Assembly: GCA_900766265.1 (NCBI GenBank) | Contig: CAAFUS010000006.1 | Coordinates: 496,001-560,000 of the forward strand | Source: Pseudomonadaceae bacterium | Lineage (GTDB): Bacteria > Pseudomonadota > Gammaproteobacteria > Pseudomonadales > Pseudomonadaceae | DNA: 64,000 bases | Reading direction: 5' to 3' | Part shown: positions 27,303 to 36,466 of the stretch, piece after piece | How the letters are laid out: the number at the start of each line of letters is the position of its first letter | How positions within the stretch are numbered: position 1 is the first letter of the stretch | The notes under the pieces: generated by a model | Databases searched by the model: none | Seen by the model: the letters and a program-made list of their open reading frames with translations, nothing else | Told to the model about the DNA's origin: nothing | Translations under genes and position numbers: made by a program

Positions 27303-29156
27303 ATGGCACTCTCAGACCTGGCCGTTCGACAGGCCAAGGCAACTGGCAAGGCATACACCCTCCCTGACTTGGATGGCCTCTCCCTGGCCGTCACGGCTGC
27401 AGGGGGCAGGACTTGGCACTTCCGCTACTACTGGGCGGGCAAGCAGAAGCGGATGTCGCTCGGCACCTACCCGGAGGTGACGCTTCGCGAGGCCCGCAGC
27501 CTGCGCGACGAAGCGCGCGCCCTGCTGGCCAAAGGCACCAATCCTCGCGTTCACCGCAAGCAGAAGCGCACCGCTGTCCGGCTCGCCGACGAAAACACCT
27601 TCGAGGCGGTGTATCGCAAGTGGCTCAAGCATCGCGGGCTCAGCCTCAAGGAAGGCCGGCAGACGACCCTCTCGATACTTCCGCGCATCTTCGACAAGGA
27701 TGTGCTGCCCGCCTTGGGCAAGCGGTCGGTCTATGAGATCAAGCGTCCCGACCTCTTGGAGGTGATCGCCAAGATCGAGAAGCGCAAGGCACTCTCCGTC
27801 GCCGAGAAAGTCAGGACGTGGTTCAACCAACTGTTCCGCTACGCGCTGGTGATCGTGCCGGGCCTGGAACAGAACCCCGCCTCCGATCTCGATGTGGTGG
27901 CGATGCCACTGCCACCCGTCAATCACAACCCGTTCCTGCGCATGGCCGAGCTGCCGAAGCTGTTGCAGCGGCTACGCAGCTATCGCGGCAGGCGGCAGAC
28001 CCAGCTCGGGCTGCGGCTATTGCTGTTGACCGGCGTGCGAACCGGAGAGCTGCGACAGGCGACGCCGGATCAATTCGATCTGGACCGTGGGCTGTGGATC
28101 ATCCCGCCCGACGTCGTGAAGCAACTCCAGTTGGATATGCGCAAGAAGCGGCAGCAGGCGAAGGACATCCCGCCCTACATCGTGCCGCTGTCGATTCAGG
28201 CCATGGAGATCGTCCGGCACCTGCTGGATGAGTTCAAGCCGGCCCAGCGCCACCTCTTCCGGCACGACAGCGACTTGAAGAAGCGCATCAGCGAGAACAC
28301 CCTCAATGGTGCCCTCAAGCGCATGGGCTATCAGGAACGCCTGACTGGGCACGGCATCCGCGGCACGATGTCCACTGCGCTCAACGAGATCGGCTACCCG
28401 AAGGTCTGGGTGGATGCACAGCTCTCGCATGTCGATCCCAACAAGGTCAGCGCGACCTACAACCATGCCGAGTACGTGGAGCAGCGTCGCCGCATGATGC
28501 AGGACTGGGCCGATCGGCTCGACCTCTTCGAGCAGAACCAGGTCGAGGCGGCCAGCATGCCACTCACCGTGCATCTGGAAGGCGTGCCCGCATTCCAGAG
28601 TGAGCAAACCGCAAATGCACCCTCCACGCCGGTTAGCGCTTCGCCAATCCTGCTGGTGACGAAGCCGGGTGACGCCATGCCGTTGGTTTCTGCCGCCGCA
28701 CATCGGCTGCCGGCGGTTGCGCCCCCTCGATCAGCCGCGCCGCTGGTGCCTTCGGACATTCAGCGCGAGAGGATGGAACTGTTCGATGTCTTCGAAGCGC
28801 CGCACAACCTTCCCGTCGCGGCGTTTGCCAAGATGGCGGGCAAGTCCCGCAGGTGGATCAGCTACGAGATCAAGGCGGGCAACTTGCTGGCGTTGAACGT
28901 AGGCAACCGCGGCCAGCGCGTGCCGGACTGGCACCTCGACCCACTCAAGCACGAGCTGATCCAGTCCGTCCTGAAGCTGACCAGGGGTGCGGACCCCTGG
29001 CAGATCTACCATGCACTGCTGCAACCGCGCTCGATGCTGCGGGGGCGTTCGGCACTGGAGGGCGTGACGGCCGGCAATCTCGACAAGCTCGTCATAGCGG
29101 TGAGCACAGCCGTGAAGGAGAGCGAATGGACCCCGCCGCGAGTCGGGGTCGCCTAG
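27303..29156 (+). CDS. ICE tyrosine integrase (P4/IntB13-like) with C-terminal extension
   Basis: A 617-residue recombinase. The N-terminal DUF4102-type arm-binding domain starts MALSDLAVRQAKATGKAYTL; a SAM-like core-binding domain follows (about 95-200). The catalytic residues are Arg246 (TGVRTGEL), His350 and Arg353 (GHGIRG), His376 (LSHVD) and Tyr386 (SATYNH). Residues ~430-617 are an extra domain after an alanine/proline-rich linker. It catalyses integration at and excision from tRNA-Gly. ATG 27303 is used; a start 18 bases upstream is possible. Confidence 0.95.
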   Translation: MALSDLAVRQAKATGKAYTLPDLDGLSLAVTAAGGRTWHFRYYWAGKQKRMSLGTYPEVTLREARSLRDEARALLAKGTNPRVHRKQKRTAVRLADENTFEAVYRKWLKHRGLSLKEGRQTTLSILPRIFDKDVLPALGKRSVYEIKRPDLLEVIAKIEKRKALSVAEKVRTWFNQLFRYALVIVPGLEQNPASDLDVVAMPLPPVNHNPFLRMAELPKLLQRLRSYRGRRQTQLGLRLLLLTGVRTGELRQATPDQFDLDRGLWIIPPDVVKQLQLDMRKKRQQAKDIPPYIVPLSIQAMEIVRHLLDEFKPAQRHLFRHDSDLKKRISENTLNGALKRMGYQERLTGHGIRGTMSTALNEIGYPKVWVDAQLSHVDPNKVSATYNHAEYVEQRRRMMQDWADRLDLFEQNQVEAASMPLTVHLEGVPAFQSEQTANAPSTPVSASPILLVTKPGDAMPLVSAAAHRLPAVAPPRSAAPLVPSDIQRERMELFDVFEAPHNLPVAAFAKMAGKSRRWISYEIKAGNLLALNVGNRGQRVPDWHLDPLKHELIQSVLKLTRGADPWQIYHALLQPRSMLRGRSALEGVTAGNLDKLVIAVSTAVKESEWTPPRVGVA

Positions 29157-29203
29157 CAGCAGGAATGCGGGATCGTGGCGAAACCGCGATCCCCACGCGT
29201 CCG

Positions 29204-29863
29204 TCAGGACACCAAGCGCGCGCGGTGGGCGAATCTTGCCTGGGTGTCCGACAAGGAAGCCTCGCGACGGAGCAGGTAAGCCATCACGATCGTTGGTGCG
29301 CCGGCCAGCGGCCGCATGGCGATGCCTCGGCGTAGGTAGCTCGCCAGTCTCGCGGCGGGCGCAATGGTGATCCCGTACCCGGCGGCAACCAGCGTCATCA
29401 CCACATCGAATGTCTCCACCGTTTGCTCCCGCTCCTGCAGCGCGTTCTCGAACACGCGCTGCACGGTCATGCGCCATGGTTCATGAGCCGTGGACTGCGA
29501 GCAGATCAACGGCTGCTTGAGCACTTCCTGACACGGCACTTCACGGTAGGCCAGCAGGTGGGAGCGCTTGGCCACGGCGACCGCCAGCGTGTCATGCCAC
29601 AGCGGTTCGCATACCCAGCCAGGCCACTGCCGGGCAACCGCAGACAAGGCGAAGTCGAAGCCGTCGTCCGGCAGCTCCGCGCCTCGACCGGGATCTGTCC
29701 AGCCGGCCAGGACGGCATGGGTCTCCGGCTCTTCGGCACGCTGCAGGGCGAGCACGTCGGCGAGCTGGGGAGGCACCCATTCGCCGAGGACGGCCATGCG
29801 AATTTCGGCGGTGATGTCACTCGATTCCACGTCCAGCTCCCCCAGGCGGTGAACTCGTGGCAA
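29204..29863 (-). CDS. LysR-type effector-binding domain protein lacking its HTH
   Basis: The ~219 residues match only the substrate-binding half of a LysR regulator (linker-type RVHRLGELDVES, then the type I periplasmic-like fold with ICSQSTAHEPWRMTVQRVFE and VAAGYGITIAPAARLASYL). Homology-like sequence (LIQRLRDQLP) continues in frame upstream of the first ATG until a stop at ~29886, so the N-terminal DNA-binding half has been lost. Similar headless LysR genes occur near integrases of related ICEs. It may be a relic or an effector-sensing partner for the neighbouring Xre protein; the latter is inference. Confidence 0.6.
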   Translation of the reverse strand: MPRVHRLGELDVESSDITAEIRMAVLGEWVPPQLADVLALQRAEEPETHAVLAGWTDPGRGAELPDDGFDFALSAVARQWPGWVCEPLWHDTLAVAVAKRSHLLAYREVPCQEVLKQPLICSQSTAHEPWRMTVQRVFENALQEREQTVETFDVVMTLVAAGYGITIAPAARLASYLRRGIAMRPLAGAPTIVMAYLLRREASLSDTQARFAHRARLVS

Positions 29864-29935
29864 CTGATCTCGAAGCCGTTGAATGAGTTAAGTTTAACGT
29901 GGTTTAAATCGTGACCGTGTTCGACGCTCTTGGCA

Positions 29936-30235
29936 ATGCCAAAGCGTTCGATCCAAAGGGGCCGCCCCACCGGCACCACTACCTACGAAGCGGAACCAGC
30001 CATCGCGTTTGGGGCTGCCGTGCGGGAAGAAAGAACCAACCAGGGCATCGCTCAGGAAACGCTGGCCCACATGGCCGGCATCGAACGGTCGCACATGGGC
30101 AAGATCGAGCGCGGCGAGCATGTCCCCACGCTCCCTCTCATCCTCAAGATTGCCCGTGCGCTGAAATGCAGTTCCGCCCACTTGATGACTCTGACCGAAG
30201 CCAAGCTGGCAGAGTCGGCCCCATCCGCAGATTGA
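29936..30235 (+). CDS. Xre-family transcriptional regulator
   Basis: A 99-residue protein with one helix-turn-helix (about residues 28-85): VREERTNQGIAQETLAHMAG, then ERSHMGKIERGEHVPTLPLIL. The ~28-residue N-terminal extension is basic. Divergent from the headless LysR gene and convergent with the relaxase. Such regulators keep ICE excision or transfer genes silent. ATG at 29936 is used; TTG at 29930 also fits. Confidence 0.85.
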   Translation: MPKRSIQRGRPTGTTTYEAEPAIAFGAAVREERTNQGIAQETLAHMAGIERSHMGKIERGEHVPTLPLILKIARALKCSSAHLMTLTEAKLAESAPSAD

Positions 30236-30261
30236 AGCCGGCCCGCACAGCGGTCGCATGA

Positions 30262-32097
30262 CTACGCCTGATCGTCGTCCTTGCCCCCAAGGGCTGAATC
30301 TTCGCGCTTTGCGGCCTCGTTGACGAGCCGCAGGTATGGGTTGTCTGGCGGCGTCTCCTGGAACAGCGCATCCGGGCTGGCGAGCAGGTAGCCGTGCAGC
30401 CGGCGCGACTTGCGCGGCCCCGTGACTTCGCAGGTCCAGATGTTCAGCCCGCTCGGCTGCTTGCGGTGCTGTCCCAGCTTCTCGAAGCGCTTCTGTACCC
30501 ACTGCCACCCCTCCAGCTTCTCTTGCTTGGCCAGCGCGGCGACTTGAAGGTACTCCTGCGCGTAGCGCTGGAACACGCCGGGGCTGACGAGGTAGGTCGT
30601 ACCGACGACGGTATGCACCAGGGCCTTGGCGTCGTTGATGATGAGCTTGCGCGTCTGGATGCTCTGACGCAGCCAGGCCATGAAGTGCGCCCCGGAGGGC
30701 TCCGCGCGATCCTGGGAAGGCGCGAGGCTCATCTGCGGCGGGGGCACGGTCGAAGGGGTCGGCTCGGCCTCGGCGATCTCCGGCGCTGTGGGTAGAGCGG
30801 TGTCGCCCAGCAGGTCGAGCAGCGCGGCCACGCCGGTGTCCATGGCTGCGGATGCGATCGGCGCCGTGCTCGCGGATGCAGCTTCGATGCCTTCGGCGCG
30901 CGGCCCATCGGCCACCGTTGTCGCCTGCGGCGTCGGCTCCGCCTGTTCCTCTTCGACCTGCACACGGCCTGCGAACGGCGCCGGCCGGTCGGCGGCATCC
31001 CAGATCATCGCCGGCGAGAGTTTCAGGAAGGTGAAGGCGTGCGACCAGCCGGCGTCGCTGGTGACAGTAGCCTTCCAGATCGCCTTGCCATCCGGCGTTG
31101 GCTGCACGATGCCGTGATCCTGCAGCACGTTGAACACCGCCGTATTGCTCGCCGGAATGCCGTCGATGCCTTGCGATAGCAGATGTGCGCGCAGCTTGTC
31201 GGAGACGGTCTTGCTCACCAGCCACAAGGCGTCCTGGGTCAGCCAACCGTCCGCCGGGCCGGCCTGGTTCAGCTTGAACGCTTCCTTGAGCAGGTAGCGC
31301 AAGCCGTCGAGCAATTTGCGTTGCAGAGCATGCTTGGGCGCCACCAGCGCCTTGCTGGGATCGCCGCCGAGTTCCTGGGCGACCGATGCCTGGTCGGCCT
31401 GCACGACCAGCTCGCCGAGCGTGCCGGCGTGCTCGTACTGGCCGGCCAGCACGTACAGCAGCGCGGCCCAGAGGTCGGGATAGCCGCTGAGCCAGTCGAA
31501 GATGTCCCGATCGAGAAGGCGCGCGTAGAGCAGCCCGGTGGCGGCGCTGTGCAGGCGGTACTCGCGCTCCTTTCGGTAACGGAAGCGGTAGGGCTTTCGC
31601 AGCGGGCCGTGCCAGGGATGCCAGACGCTGCCGTCGGCATGCTCGACGTGCAGATCGACCGCAATCTTGCCGATGTCGTGCAGCAGGGCCGCGTAGGCCG
31701 TGCCTGCAGTCCAGGCTTCGGCCTGGGCCGCCTGTGCCTCCGGCGTGACGCCCGCAGGCAGCAGGTATGACTGCCGCAGTTTCAGCGCATAGGCGACGAT
31801 CTCCAGGCCGTGGTCCAGCATGCCGCCCGGATAGGCGTGGTGGTGGTTCTCGGAGGCCGGGAACTGCTGGACCAATTCGGCGTAGCGCTCCAGTGGGGCG
31901 AGGTAGAGCGTGGCGAACTGCCGGCGCGAGAGCGATGTGCGCTGCCAGATGTGTTCCAGCAGTTTCTGCCGACGCGGCGTGGTCAGCAGCGATGCGGCCG
32001 ACTCCGGCCGCATCGCCCCTTTCGGAGTTTCGATGGCGGATGTGGGCGGTGTGCCGGCGGCGGGTGGCACCCTTTTGCGCTGGAACAGCGAGAGCAT
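30262..32097 (-). CDS. traI: MobH-family relaxase (TraI, DUF1528/HD type)
   Basis: A 611-residue protein. The N-terminal HD-hydrolase-like relaxase domain (about 30-310) has the metal ligands in SENHHHAYPGGMLDHGLEIV (about 82-101) and LLHDIGK (138-144). A long acidic/alanine-rich linker (about 375-470) precedes a C-terminal DUF1528-C domain (about 470-590; HFMAWLRQSIQTRKLIINDAKA). MobH proteins nick oriT to start ICE transfer using metal ions and an HD fold instead of the usual HUH fold. The intergenic region behind it may hold oriT. Confidence 0.92.
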   Translation of the reverse strand: MLSLFQRKRVPPAAGTPPTSAIETPKGAMRPESAASLLTTPRRQKLLEHIWQRTSLSRRQFATLYLAPLERYAELVQQFPASENHHHAYPGGMLDHGLEIVAYALKLRQSYLLPAGVTPEAQAAQAEAWTAGTAYAALLHDIGKIAVDLHVEHADGSVWHPWHGPLRKPYRFRYRKEREYRLHSAATGLLYARLLDRDIFDWLSGYPDLWAALLYVLAGQYEHAGTLGELVVQADQASVAQELGGDPSKALVAPKHALQRKLLDGLRYLLKEAFKLNQAGPADGWLTQDALWLVSKTVSDKLRAHLLSQGIDGIPASNTAVFNVLQDHGIVQPTPDGKAIWKATVTSDAGWSHAFTFLKLSPAMIWDAADRPAPFAGRVQVEEEQAEPTPQATTVADGPRAEGIEAASASTAPIASAAMDTGVAALLDLLGDTALPTAPEIAEAEPTPSTVPPPQMSLAPSQDRAEPSGAHFMAWLRQSIQTRKLIINDAKALVHTVVGTTYLVSPGVFQRYAQEYLQVAALAKQEKLEGWQWVQKRFEKLGQHRKQPSGLNIWTCEVTGPRKSRRLHGYLLASPDALFQETPPDNPYLRLVNEAAKREDSALGGKDDDQA

Positions 32098-32299
32098 GGC
32101 GAACCCCGGATGACGGGCTGCTCGGGGCGCCTTTTGGCCTTTTCAGGATAGGGCCTTTCCCCTTGGCGCCCTTCCTTTGCCCCTTCCCAGCCCTTTGGCC
32201 TTTGTCGGAAGCTTTTGGGTATAGGGCCGCTGCTGCGCGGGTGCCACGATGAATGCGGCATGGGGCAATCCCGGCAAGCCGGTAGCTGCGGGATGTTCG
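32098..32299. other. Relaxase-upstream intergenic region with purine-rich repeats; possible oriT
   Basis: No gene is seen. On the minus strand it is a purine-rich tract with repeated AAAGGCC, CAAAGG and GGGCGCCAAGGGG-type words (AAAAGGCCAAAAGGCGCC at its 5' end on the top-strand left). ICE oriT sites often adjoin the relaxase gene, so an origin of transfer is possible but unproven. Confidence 0.3.
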
Positions 32300-33220
32300 T
32301 CAGCTCTGGCCCAAGCCGGTGTCGAGGGCGGCGGATTGCGCTGCGAAGTCGTCGGGACGGCGCTTGCGGAAGGTTTCGAGATTGGCGAGCTTCCAGCGCA
32401 GTGCCGGCAGTTGCGCGGCGTGCTGGCACTGCACCAGCGACCAGTCCGGTTCTGCGCGCGCCAGCCCGCTCAGAAACTGCTTGTGCGCGGTGCTCAGTCG
32501 CTGTGGCAGCTCGCGCCGCATCCTGGCGCGAGCGTCGAGCAGCGTCTCCAGGGAGCAGTCCACTTCGGTCATGCCGACAAAGGCCCGCTCGTACTCGCCG
32601 GCGATGTCCTTGTCGTTGCCGAACAGCACTTCGTGGGGCGGCCGGTTGTGGCCCGCCAGATAGATCACGAAGCACTCGACCATGCCGTCGCTGATGTCGC
32701 CCGATTCGTAGAGCTGCCACACGTCGAACAGGTCGCGGGGGTGCTGTCGATCCAGCGCGGCCACCAGCTTGCTGGCGTACAGCTCGTCCGGTGCCAGAAC
32801 CGGCAGCTCGAACTCGACGCCGAACAGATCGCTGGTCTTGGCGCTCAGCGGCCGCCGCTCGACGGGCAGCACACTGCCGCGGAACACGACGTTGACCTCG
32901 ATCTTCACCTGGCTGGCGTCGTTCTCGACGATCAGCTTGGTGTCTCCCAGGTCCTTGGCGCGAACCAGGCGTGTCTGCACGCCCAGTGGCGCAACGCGCG
33001 CGGCGATGGCGGCCAGCTCCTGGTTGATGGCTTGCAGCGCTTCGTCGCGCGGCGTCTGCCACGGGAGGTACACCACGTCGATGTCCACCGACAGGCGCGG
33101 CATGTCCCGCACGAAGAGGTTGATGGCCGTGCCGCCCTTCATGGCGAAGATGTCGTTGGCGAACACGTCGGGCGCGACGGCCAGCAGCAGGCGAACGGTG
33201 TCCGCGTAGGTCTTATCCAT
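32300..33220 (-). CDS. AbiEii-type nucleotidyltransferase toxin
   Basis: A 306-residue protein of the AbiEii/AbiGii family. The polymerase-beta-like active site is visible: KGGTAINLF (28-36) followed by LSVDIDVV with Asp46 and Asp48, then KVAALDRQHPRDLFDVW-like helix (SKLVAALDRQHPRDLFDVW at about 141-159). Family toxins modify tRNA 3' ends (shown for MenT/AbiEii relatives) and can cause abortive phage infection or stabilise the element. Its start overlaps the AbiEi stop by 8 bases. Confidence 0.9.
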   Translation of the reverse strand: MDKTYADTVRLLLAVAPDVFANDIFAMKGGTAINLFVRDMPRLSVDIDVVYLPWQTPRDEALQAINQELAAIAARVAPLGVQTRLVRAKDLGDTKLIVENDASQVKIEVNVVFRGSVLPVERRPLSAKTSDLFGVEFELPVLAPDELYASKLVAALDRQHPRDLFDVWQLYESGDISDGMVECFVIYLAGHNRPPHEVLFGNDKDIAGEYERAFVGMTEVDCSLETLLDARARMRRELPQRLSTAHKQFLSGLARAEPDWSLVQCQHAAQLPALRWKLANLETFRKRRPDDFAAQSAALDTGLGQS

Positions 33221-33971
33221 GAGGTCTCAGGCTCAGCAAGGTGCCGTCATCGAGCCGGCTCATCCAGCGCGTGTTGCTGCCGGTGCGAACCGGGTACTGC
33301 TCCAGCAGGGCATCGACGTCCACGAGGCTGGTCTCGCGCGCCCAGGTCAGGAACAGGCGCACGGCCTTCACGCTGGCGCAGCAGGACAGCAGTTGCCCGA
33401 GCAAGTCCTTGCGGGGGGAACGCAGTCCATCGAAGAGGTTGCGGGCCTCTTCGAGGCTCTGCTTGACGCCGGCTTCGTACAGCAGCTCCAGCACGGCACG
33501 CTCGGGGGCTGCCACCCGCAGATCCTCGGGCAGGCCAGGCGGCGTGGTCAGGGTCTTGCCGGCCAGCGCCGTGTCCGGCCAGTCGAACAGGCGGGCGTGG
33601 ACGTAGCGGGCCGGAAAGCGCGAAGTGAACCAGGCCGGCAACGCGAAGCGACCGTCGCCCCACAGCACCAGCGCCTCCCGGCTGCCCAGGTTGTGCCGCA
33701 CCCCCTGCAGGGCCAGGGCGCTCTTGCCGCCGACGTGCAGGCCGGGCACGCGCTGTTGCAGGAACTTCAGCGCACCGTAGACCCCGAACTCATCGTTCGG
33801 GAAGGCATAGACGCCATGGGCCAGGCGCACGAGCCACCCGCCGTCGGCATAGTGGGCGGCGAGCTGGGGCGACACCCCGAACTGGCTCAGGGTGGCAAGG
33901 TCGAACGGCGCCCCACGGGGGAGTCCCGCCTGCAGTCGCTTGATTACCTGGTGCCGAGAATTTCCATTCAT
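33213..33971 (-). CDS. AbiEi-type antitoxin/transcriptional regulator
   Basis: A 252-residue protein starting MNGNSRHQVIKRLQAGLPRG. The N-terminal winged helix (about 5-70) includes FDLATLSQFGVSPQLAAHYADGGWLVRLAHGVYAF; the C-terminal antitoxin domain includes LVLWGDGRF and AAPERAVLELLYEAG. The pair with the toxin downstream forms a type IV-like AbiE system in which AbiEi represses the operon. The ATG at 33971 fits the HTH; longer starts are less likely. Confidence 0.88.
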   Translation of the reverse strand: MNGNSRHQVIKRLQAGLPRGAPFDLATLSQFGVSPQLAAHYADGGWLVRLAHGVYAFPNDEFGVYGALKFLQQRVPGLHVGGKSALALQGVRHNLGSREALVLWGDGRFALPAWFTSRFPARYVHARLFDWPDTALAGKTLTTPPGLPEDLRVAAPERAVLELLYEAGVKQSLEEARNLFDGLRSPRKDLLGQLLSCCASVKAVRLFLTWARETSLVDVDALLEQYPVRTGSNTRWMSRLDDGTLLSLRPHG

Positions 33972-34194
33972 GCTATAAAAATAACACAGAATCCAATCGA
34001 CCCCTAGAGCCATTGCAAGAACGTGCAGGGAAAGTAGCATAAGGTTTGATTTATCGCTCAGAATCTAATCGACCTGCGGCCCGAGCCAACCCGGCTCTGC
34101 CGGCCGCAACCCGCCCTCCTGATCGCGGTCTATGCTGGAGGGCAGGCCACGACCGGCCGCTCCGCGAGGTGAGGCACCACTGAAGCCGAGGCAT

Positions 34195-34566
34195 ATGAGC
34201 ATGAGCACCAACACGCACAACGGGCGCTGGAGCCACCGGCTGGGCCGGGGGGCTGGCCGTGCCTGGCGTGGATACCTCCGCCGCGAGCAGCGTGTCGCCG
34301 GCTGGCTGGTGACGCGCGGGGTGCCCGCGGGCGCGGCGACGGCGGTGCTCTGGATCGTCAAGCTCGCCGTGCTCGGTGCGCTGCTCTACTCCGCGTTCTG
34401 GCTGGCCCTGCTGCTTGCCTTTGCGGTGACTGCTGCATGGCTCGTGCAGCACGACGACTCTGATCAAGAGGAACCGCAACCCGAGTGGAGGGAAGGCCCC
34501 AACGGCTTCGGGCTTTATGACAAGAGCGACTGGCGCATCGACCCGCATGTGACCGACGACGACTGA
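34195..34566 (+). CDS. DUF3742 family ICE protein
   Basis: A 123-residue protein starting MSMSTNTHNGRWSHRLGRGAG. A basic N-terminus, one or two hydrophobic helices (about 58-95: LWIVKLAVLGALLYSAFWL) and a C-terminal acidic tail ending EGPNGFGLYDKSDWRIDP are diagnostic of DUF3742. Often found beside traG in ICEs of this family; its function is unknown. It faces the TraG-N gene, 7 bases away. Confidence 0.85.
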   Translation: MSMSTNTHNGRWSHRLGRGAGRAWRGYLRREQRVAGWLVTRGVPAGAATAVLWIVKLAVLGALLYSAFWLALLLAFAVTAAWLVQHDDSDQEEPQPEWREGPNGFGLYDKSDWRIDPHVTDDD

Positions 34567-34573
34567 ACGGCGG

Positions 34574-36097
34574 TCACTTCTTCGATACGGCGCTCATTGC
34601 CATACCAGCGCCACGCCCCCCAGCGCCCTTGGCGTCCGAGGTGGCGGTGGACAACCCCTGCACGATATTTCCCGTGCGAACGCCTGCCCAAGCCAATGCC
34701 ATGACCCAAAACGTCGGCAGCACGATGAACATCATCGCCATGACGAAGTTGAGCAGCATGTCGCCAAAGGCGTTGTTCAAGCCGATCAGCGGATCGAAGT
34801 TCGTGTGCGGCCTGTCGGCGCCAAACCCCCAGCCGTAGAGCGCGTCCAGGATCGTGCTGTCGATCCAGCGCGCGAGCTGGAACCAGAAGTCCACGAAGAA
34901 CAGCGCGAACTGGACGCAGCTCACCGTCACCACCGTCTTCAGGTCGTAGGTGCCGATCAGCAGCACCAGCGGGATGCAGATGACGAGCGCCATCTTGAGC
35001 ATCGTCAGCACCATCGGCAGCGCCTGGCGCACCACGTCCATCGCCGGAAAGAAGCCCAGCGAGCCGACGGTCAGCCCCAGGTCGCTCGCGCCGCGCGTGA
35101 CGATGTTCGGCAGCGTCTTGTCGATCTGGCCGCCGTAATCGGTGTAGACGGCGCCCTGGTTCATCTTCTGCTGCCGCGGTGAGACGACGGCGCGGATCAC
35201 CGAGTCATTGACCTCGCTCTGCGACAGGAAGCCCACCCAGCGCCCGATGCGGGTCAGCAGGTCCGGGTCGACCTGTGCCAGCAGCCGGCTGCGCAGTCCC
35301 TGGCCGCCATCGGCCCACCACTGCCGGCAGGACGGATAGCCGCCGCCGCTGTCCACCTGTGCCAGCCCCGCATCGCGGGTCGCGTCGTAGGGCCAGGCCG
35401 TGCGTGGGGTCTTGGCGCGATAGGTGTCATAGAAGCCGGGCGTGTCGAGGAAGTAACTCGACCCGATCCAGGTGACGTCGTTCATCTGCTCGTCGGAGAG
35501 CGTCGGCCGGTTCATGAACAGCTTGGCGCGCGACGGCCCGTAGCAGTCGTGCGTGAAGTCGGCGACCTCCTGTGCCAGCACCGGATCGTCGATGCGCGTG
35601 GCATCCACATCCATGCGAATCTGACGCAGGTCCGTGCCGCAGGGAATCGCTGCCACCGCGGAGCCCGTCACGGCTTTCGACAGCGCGTGCATGAAGAACC
35701 ACCACACCGGCACCAGCGCGCTCTGGTCGTTGAGCGCCGTGTAGACGTTGGACCAGCCCGTGTCGTTGGGCAGCGGGACGTTGACCTGGCATTGCGCGGA
35801 GCGCGTGGTGTCGAACCTGATCGTGGCGAGATCCACCGGGATGAACGGGATGCCGGCGAACATGATGACCACGATCGCCACCCATACCCGGTTCTCGATG
35901 CGCATCGACGACAGCACGCCCTTGTTGCCTTCGTCCGCACCTTCGCTGCGGGCCTTGAGCCACTCCTGGATCACGATGGCCACGAACGGCAGCGCGAACA
36001 CGCCGCTGGCCACGAGAATGCTCCAGATGCCGTTGTTGACCACCCAAGCCACCAGGGTCAGGTAATACTCCAGGTAGTCCGTGGTGTAGAGCGTCAT
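34574..36097 (-). CDS. TraG N-terminal domain conjugation protein
   Basis: A 507-residue membrane protein. Hydrophobic segments lie at ~10-45 and 70-95 and again at ~365-465, matching the TraG-N family of F-type and ICE secretion systems. It contains an extended periplasmic part with cysteines (CGTDLRQI, DCYGPSRAK, YPSCRQWW). TraG acts in mating-pair stabilisation or pilus assembly; here only the TraG-N region exists, without the long C-terminal domain of F TraG. Confidence 0.85.
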   Translation of the reverse strand: MTLYTTDYLEYYLTLVAWVVNNGIWSILVASGVFALPFVAIVIQEWLKARSEGADEGNKGVLSSMRIENRVWVAIVVIMFAGIPFIPVDLATIRFDTTRSAQCQVNVPLPNDTGWSNVYTALNDQSALVPVWWFFMHALSKAVTGSAVAAIPCGTDLRQIRMDVDATRIDDPVLAQEVADFTHDCYGPSRAKLFMNRPTLSDEQMNDVTWIGSSYFLDTPGFYDTYRAKTPRTAWPYDATRDAGLAQVDSGGGYPSCRQWWADGGQGLRSRLLAQVDPDLLTRIGRWVGFLSQSEVNDSVIRAVVSPRQQKMNQGAVYTDYGGQIDKTLPNIVTRGASDLGLTVGSLGFFPAMDVVRQALPMVLTMLKMALVICIPLVLLIGTYDLKTVVTVSCVQFALFFVDFWFQLARWIDSTILDALYGWGFGADRPHTNFDPLIGLNNAFGDMLLNFVMAMMFIVLPTFWVMALAWAGVRTGNIVQGLSTATSDAKGAGGRGAGMAMSAVSKK

Positions 36098-36112
36098 GCC
36101 TGCCTCCCGGTC

Positions 36113-36466
36113 TCAGCCGTGCCGCAACAGTTGGCTGACTTCCAGCGCGACCACGGCGATCACGGCCGCGATCGCCGTGCGCAGCAGGCGCTGATGCGTC
36201 TCGCGGGACGGCTCCCGCCGCAACAGGCGCCGACGCATCCACCACCAGCCGTAAGCCGTCGCTCCGTAGAGGCACAGCCGCCACACGAAGAAGTGGCCGG
36301 CGTGCGCCTGCAGCCAGTGCTGCCAGCCCTCGACGCCGCCGACCACGTGGATGCCGGCGATGTTCACCGCCACCGCGGCGGCGGCCACCAGCAAGGTCCA
36401 CAGCAGCGCCACGCCGACGCGGCGGTTGAACAGCCATGGCAGCCGCAGCCAGGCCAGCCGGCTCAT
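36113..36466 (-). CDS. ICE membrane protein of unknown function
   Basis: A 117-residue protein with three or four hydrophobic segments (for example VALLWTLLVAAAAVAVNIAG). It overlaps the PFL_4711-like gene stop by 4 bases and precedes traG by 15 bases, so it is part of the transfer operon. Not recognised beyond that. Confidence 0.7.
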   Translation of the reverse strand: MSRLAWLRLPWLFNRRVGVALLWTLLVAAAAVAVNIAGIHVVGGVEGWQHWLQAHAGHFFVWRLCLYGATAYGWWWMRRRLLRREPSRETHQRLLRTAIAAVIAVVALEVSQLLRHG

